In this document: piece after piece, positions 5,959 through 8,628 of the stretch
Layout: each line of letters starts with the position of its first letter
Position numbering within the stretch: the stretch's first letter is position 1
NCBI GenBank assembly: GCA_013298245.1
Contig: JAAFHD010000139.1
Span: forward strand, 1 to 8,628
Reading direction: 5' to 3'
DNA from: Alphaproteobacteria bacterium
Lineage (GTDB): Bacteria; Pseudomonadota; Alphaproteobacteria; Acetobacterales; Acetobacteraceae
DNA: 8,628 nucleotides
The notes under the pieces: generated by a model
Databases searched by the model: none
What the model was told of the DNA's origin: nothing
The model's input: only the letters and a program-made list of their open reading frames with translations
Program-made: the position numbers and the translations under genes

Positions 5959-7221
5959 TCATGCGCGGCCCACGGCGCTTGCGCCGAAGCGCAGCTCTGC
6001 AACCTCGAGCCCATAGCCGTTGGCGGCATCGGGGACCTCCAGCCGCAGCCGTATCGCACCGGCGTTGTCGATGCCAGCGCTGCCGCGGACAAACCAGAGC
6101 CCATCGCGGTCCTGGCCGACCGTCGTCCCGATCTTCGCCTGGCCAAAGGTCAGCTTCAGTTCGCGGATGGCGCGCTCTGATGCAGCGCCGAACATACGCA
6201 GTTCAAAGCTATAATCACCGGGCTCGGCGGATAGCAGATAGCTGCAGCAATCGCTCGTCCAACGGCTCCAGCGGCCATCCTGCCTCAGGTGGGCGGAATG
6301 CCAACCGTGGCCGCAGGGGGCTTCCCGGGCAGCAATCACCAGTTCCTGCCCAGGCCGCACGAGGTGACCGAGATCATTGCGCGGCGTCAGCGTCGTGGCT
6401 TGGCGCCGGCCTCGCATCGCCCTCGCTTCCTCGTAGAGCGCCTGGTCGAGCGCGAGAAATGGCTTGGCGGCGGCACGCAGCTCCGGGTCGGCTTCGTCAG
6501 CGTAAGCCGATCTCGCATTGAGGCGAGGAATCGCATCCGGCCGCGGCAGGCCCAGCCGTGCGAACAGCTCATGAGTTTCGCTGTCGAAATCCTCATAGAT
6601 CCCGACGAAGTTCAGGGTCCTCAATCGTGCCACGGCGGTGGCCAGAAGCTTCTCCGCATTGTCCAGGACCCATGAGCGCAACGCGACAGCACTGCCGAAA
6701 TTGAGATGGAACAAGCTGGAATCGTAGTGATCGACCGGTCGCTTGCCCCGCTCGGCTTCCAGCAACGGGCCCGCGCCCAGCGCCAAAGTCATGTGGTTCC
6801 AGAACGCGTAGACGCTTGGCGGGTGCGCGAAGGCAAAGCAAAGAATATCTTTCAGTTCCAGCGGTTTGAACACGATCATCGCAGCTGCCGTGAGCCTGTC
6901 GGTGGCCTGGATGTTCTCCTCACCGGCTTGGGACCACTGCTTGCGTTCCGAACATAGTCGCGCGAACGGGTCCCTGACGAAGGCGAAACGGAACGCGCTG
7001 GCATCGGCGAGTTCGAGCAGATCTGCATGACCGTGCAGGAACAGCTTTGATCGTGCGACCGCGCGCGCTTCTTCGATGGTCGGGCACGCGCTCAAGATCT
7101 CGCCGAAACGCGCCGATTCCGAGGCCGGAAACATCGCGCCAAGCATGGTTTGCAACGTCGTACCGCCAGTCTTGCGAAGGTGCTGGAAGCGGAGTTGCGA
7201 GCGAGATAGCGGTTCGGACAT
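5959..7221 (-). CDS. Sulfotransferase with C-terminal beta-rich accessory domain
   Basis: Protein of 420 aa. Residues 10-270 match the sulfotransferase fold: HLRKTGGTTLQTML (14-27) is the 5'-phosphosulfate loop that binds PAPS, with Lys17 and Thr21/22, and FVRDPFARLCSERKQW (81-96) is the 3'-phosphate motif with the RDPxxR signature. The family moves sulfate from PAPS to a hydroxyl of a sugar or other acceptor; the acceptor here is unknown and a glycan is inferred from context. Residues 285-415 look like a separate beta-sandwich: GWHSAH (306-311), GRWSRWTS (316-323), then alternating short strands such as YSFELRMFG (337-345), ending with YGLEVAELRF. Similar W/GRW-rich modules occur at the C-terminus of some bacterial sugar transferases, by my recollection. 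No signal peptide or membrane segment is visible. The start ATG (7221-7219) has AGGAA 9 nt upstream, touching the palindromic element. Domain identity is firm; substrate is not. Confidence 0.82.
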   Translation of the reverse strand: MSEPLSRSQLRFQHLRKTGGTTLQTMLGAMFPASESARFGEILSACPTIEEARAVARSKLFLHGHADLLELADASAFRFAFVRDPFARLCSERKQWSQAGEENIQATDRLTAAAMIVFKPLELKDILCFAFAHPPSVYAFWNHMTLALGAGPLLEAERGKRPVDHYDSSLFHLNFGSAVALRSWVLDNAEKLLATAVARLRTLNFVGIYEDFDSETHELFARLGLPRPDAIPRLNARSAYADEADPELRAAAKPFLALDQALYEEARAMRGRRQATTLTPRNDLGHLVRPGQELVIAAREAPCGHGWHSAHLRQDGRWSRWTSDCCSYLLSAEPGDYSFELRMFGAASERAIRELKLTFGQAKIGTTVGQDRDGLWFVRGSAGIDNAGAIRLRLEVPDAANGYGLEVAELRFGASAVGRA

Positions 7222-7230
7222 GCCTGGGAA

Positions 7231-7235
7231 TTCCT
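7231..7235 (-). promoter_or_regulatory. Ribosome-binding site of the sulfotransferase at the element border
   Basis: Minus-strand AGGAA with a 9-nt spacer to the ATG at 7221-7219. Its first A (7235) belongs to the TA of the CTAG that bounds the palindromic element, so the translation signal is directly at the insertion junction. Confidence 0.55.
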
Positions 7236-7366
7236 AGTGTGCCGGTTCAGAAGTTCGTCGGCTCAGCCGATGTTCGTCTGAACGGTCGGCACCCTGCAAA
7301 AACAACGGGCTAGTGCCATGAAGCAGAGGTTCGCTGATGCAGCGAACTTCTGATTCGGGACACTAG
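7234..7366. mobile_element. Non-coding 133-bp palindromic element with terminal inverted repeats (MITE-like, IS630/Tc1-mariner type ends)
   Basis: The two ends, 7234-7257 and 7343-7366, are inverted repeats with 21 of 24 bases matching, and each starts with CTAG followed by GTGT. If the TA inside each CTAG is the duplicated target, the arrangement C-TA-[GTGT...ACAC]-TA-G is what IS630-family insertion into CTAG would leave. No transposase is encoded. Internally it has two hairpins: 7239-7292 (imperfect, apex TCGGCT/C/AGCCGA) and 7310-7366 (27-base arms, 22 paired, 3-nt loop ATG). Between them is an A-rich linker (7297-7309), read as GTTGTTTTTGC on the minus strand; the hairpin plus T-run might act as a weak terminator for the upstream gene. 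The family name is inferred from the ends only. Confidence 0.65.
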
Positions 7367-7376
7367 TGGATCATCC

Positions 7377-7398
7377 GTTCAAATGGAATCGTTTGAAC
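7377..7398. repeat. Inverted repeat GTTCAAA...TTTGAAC
   Basis: Perfect 7-bp arms (7377-7383 and 7392-7398) separated by 8 bases, lying between the hydrolase stop and the palindromic element. A run of seven A (7414-7420, T on the minus strand) precedes rather than follows it in the direction of transcription, so it is not an intrinsic terminator. It may be an operator for the sulfotransferase or part of an old insertion. Confidence 0.5.
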
Positions 7399-7442
7399 CG
7401 ACAAAGGTGTCCGAAAAAAATGCGTGGTCCCATTCATGCAGG

Positions 7443-8628
7443 CTACGAACGCCGGACGCCGTTTGCCGCAAGCATCTGCCTGATATCGCTATCGAATTCG
7501 TCACGCATGATGCTGGCGATCAGGGAATCATGGCCTGTCCAGCCGTCATGGGGGCGCAGCTCGACGCCCTCGATGCCGTCCAGGCGGCGCGCATGCATGG
7601 CGTCAACATCGCAGTCGCTGCCATAGCGAATGGTCATCGGCGGATAGGCCGGCAGCGAGAGCAAACGCGCACGAATGTCCTGCCGCTGTTCGGGAATGAA
7701 TGGGCGCATTTCCGTCCCGGCGCGGCGCGCAGCGCGATCCTGCTCCAGCACATCACCCCGCGCCGAAGTACGCGGCGAGTAGGCGAGGACGGAATGCGCG
7801 CCGAGGTCGATGGCATAGTTGATGGCGGAGAACGCATGGCCACTGAACCCCAGCATATGGATATGCGACGCCCCCATGCGAGCGCAGACATCCTTGATGG
7901 CAGCGATGGTGTCTTCGTAGGTTGATCCGATGCCGGGTATGCCGCGCAGATAAAAATGTCGGCTTTGATCGTGCAGATATAGGATGTGACAGGAAAATTG
8001 CCGCAGCATTCGATGCACAAGATCGGGCGGCATTCCAAATATAAACCGATCTCCGCCCCAAGGCATGACAATCATGGCGTGCTTCGCGCCGGGTTCGATA
8101 TGCTGCGTGAGCGGCAAGCCGCTGCTGTCGGGTGCGAGTTCGCCGCCCGGCAGCGGCGGCGGCAGCTTGGGTATCAATTGGGCCGCCGCCCCAATGCCGG
8201 CCTCCGACAATCTCCCTGCGGCGATATACGCCGCCACGGCATCGCTCTCCCGGTTCCAGGCGAACAGCATGAGGGCAGCGACATTGGCAATGGCGGCAGG
8301 GGTTGCAGGCGCTTCCAGCAGCGCGCGCAGCCGGGGCGATATCTGCTCTCTCTCGATGCTGCCCCATGGGAGCGCAAGCGCGCCCGTCAGGCGGACCGCG
8401 TTCGTGGAAACCTCGTCCCAATGCCGCAAGGCCAAGGCCTTGGCGTCCTGCATTCTGCCGGCCTTGCCCAACACTTTCAGGCGCGCGGTCGGGGAGCCGG
8501 TCGTGGAGAGCTTTGCCTCCTGCGCCAACATGTCCAGCTGTTCGACCGAGTGCGAACGCGGCCCAATATCCCCGATCTCCCAGGCCGCCGCCGGGGCAAC
8601 CGCTGCAACCGCAGCGCGGATCGCCGTG
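7443..8628 (-). CDS. Alpha/beta-hydrolase-like protein of unknown function (5' end outside window)
   Basis: At least 394 aa are visible; the frame stays open to the right window edge (residues before the ATG at 8531-8529 read as normal protein), so the true start is probably upstream. Numbering from that Met: residues 1-130 are Ala/Leu-rich helices, possibly TPR-like. From about 150 the pattern is alpha/beta hydrolase: strand AMIVMPWGG (152-160), then a nucleophile-elbow-like HMLGFSGHAFSAINYA (225-240) with Ser230. Its sequence is G-F-S-G-H, so the last Gly of the usual GxSxG is His. Candidate acid Asp307 or Asp309 (RYGSDCDVD) and base His334 (GWTGHDSL) are in the expected order. It is separated from the sulfotransferase by 221 bp containing the palindromic element. 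It may deacylate or acylate a glycan, or have another job in the cluster. I do not recognise the family. Confidence 0.7.
   Translation of the reverse strand, partial: TAIRAAVAAVAPAAAWEIGDIGPRSHSVEQLDMLAQEAKLSTTGSPTARLKVLGKAGRMQDAKALALRHWDEVSTNAVRLTGALALPWGSIEREQISPRLRALLEAPATPAAIANVAALMLFAWNRESDAVAAYIAAGRLSEAGIGAAAQLIPKLPPPLPGGELAPDSSGLPLTQHIEPGAKHAMIVMPWGGDRFIFGMPPDLVHRMLRQFSCHILYLHDQSRHFYLRGIPGIGSTYEDTIAAIKDVCARMGASHIHMLGFSGHAFSAINYAIDLGAHSVLAYSPRTSARGDVLEQDRAARRAGTEMRPFIPEQRQDIRARLLSLPAYPPMTIRYGSDCDVDAMHARRLDGIEGVELRPHDGWTGHDSLIASIMRDEFDSDIRQMLAANGVRRS

Noticed and set aside
7366..7925. Plus-strand open frames opposite the hydrolase gene
   Set aside because: They are antisense to a frame with hydrolase-like motifs, and their products have no recognisable domain.

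Overview
The window is a GC-rich, single-strand surface-polysaccharide locus: all six recognisable genes lie on the minus strand, so transcription runs from high to low coordinates. The high GC content, strong third-position G/C bias and gene content suggest a Gram-negative proteobacterium. Alphaproteobacteria, perhaps an Acetobacteraceae-like lineage, is my best guess, but there is no rRNA or marker gene to prove it.

Layout in transcription order. (1) 8628-7443: the 3' part of an alpha/beta-hydrolase-like protein whose 5' end lies outside the window. (2) 7442-7222: a gap holding a 133-bp non-coding palindromic element with terminal inverted repeats and CTAG ends, which looks like an IS630-type MITE, plus a separate small inverted repeat. 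(3) 7221-5959: a sulfotransferase with an extra C-terminal beta-rich domain. (4) 5958-5772: an AT-rich gap with a 22-bp sequence present twice in tandem, probably the control region of the next operon. (5) 5771-1: a tightly packed operon of hddA, gmhA, an hddC-gmhB fusion, a GT-B glycosyltransferase, and an NAD-dependent sugar-nucleotide reductase/epimerase that reads in frame into a TylF-type O-methyltransferase. The last gene runs off the left edge.

How the genes work together. GmhA (sedoheptulose-7-phosphate isomerase), HddA (heptose-7-phosphate 1-kinase), the GmhB half (heptose-1,7-bisphosphate 7-phosphatase) and the HddC half (heptose-1-phosphate guanylyltransferase) make up the whole known route from sedoheptulose 7-phosphate to GDP-D-glycero-alpha-D-manno-heptose. 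Here it is encoded in three reading frames joined by two ATGA start/stop overlaps. The glycosyltransferase probably uses this or a related donor. The reductase/epimerase and methyltransferase domains suggest the heptose, or another sugar, is modified. The upstream sulfotransferase suggests sulfation of the same glycan. The product is therefore likely a modified-heptose capsule, S-layer glycan, exopolysaccharide or O-antigen; the exact sugar cannot be read from sequence.

The most notable features are the two domain fusions, the missing stop codon between the reductase and methyltransferase, the palindromic CTAG-bounded element abutting the sulfotransferase ribosome-binding site, and the 22-bp tandem repeat in front of hddA.
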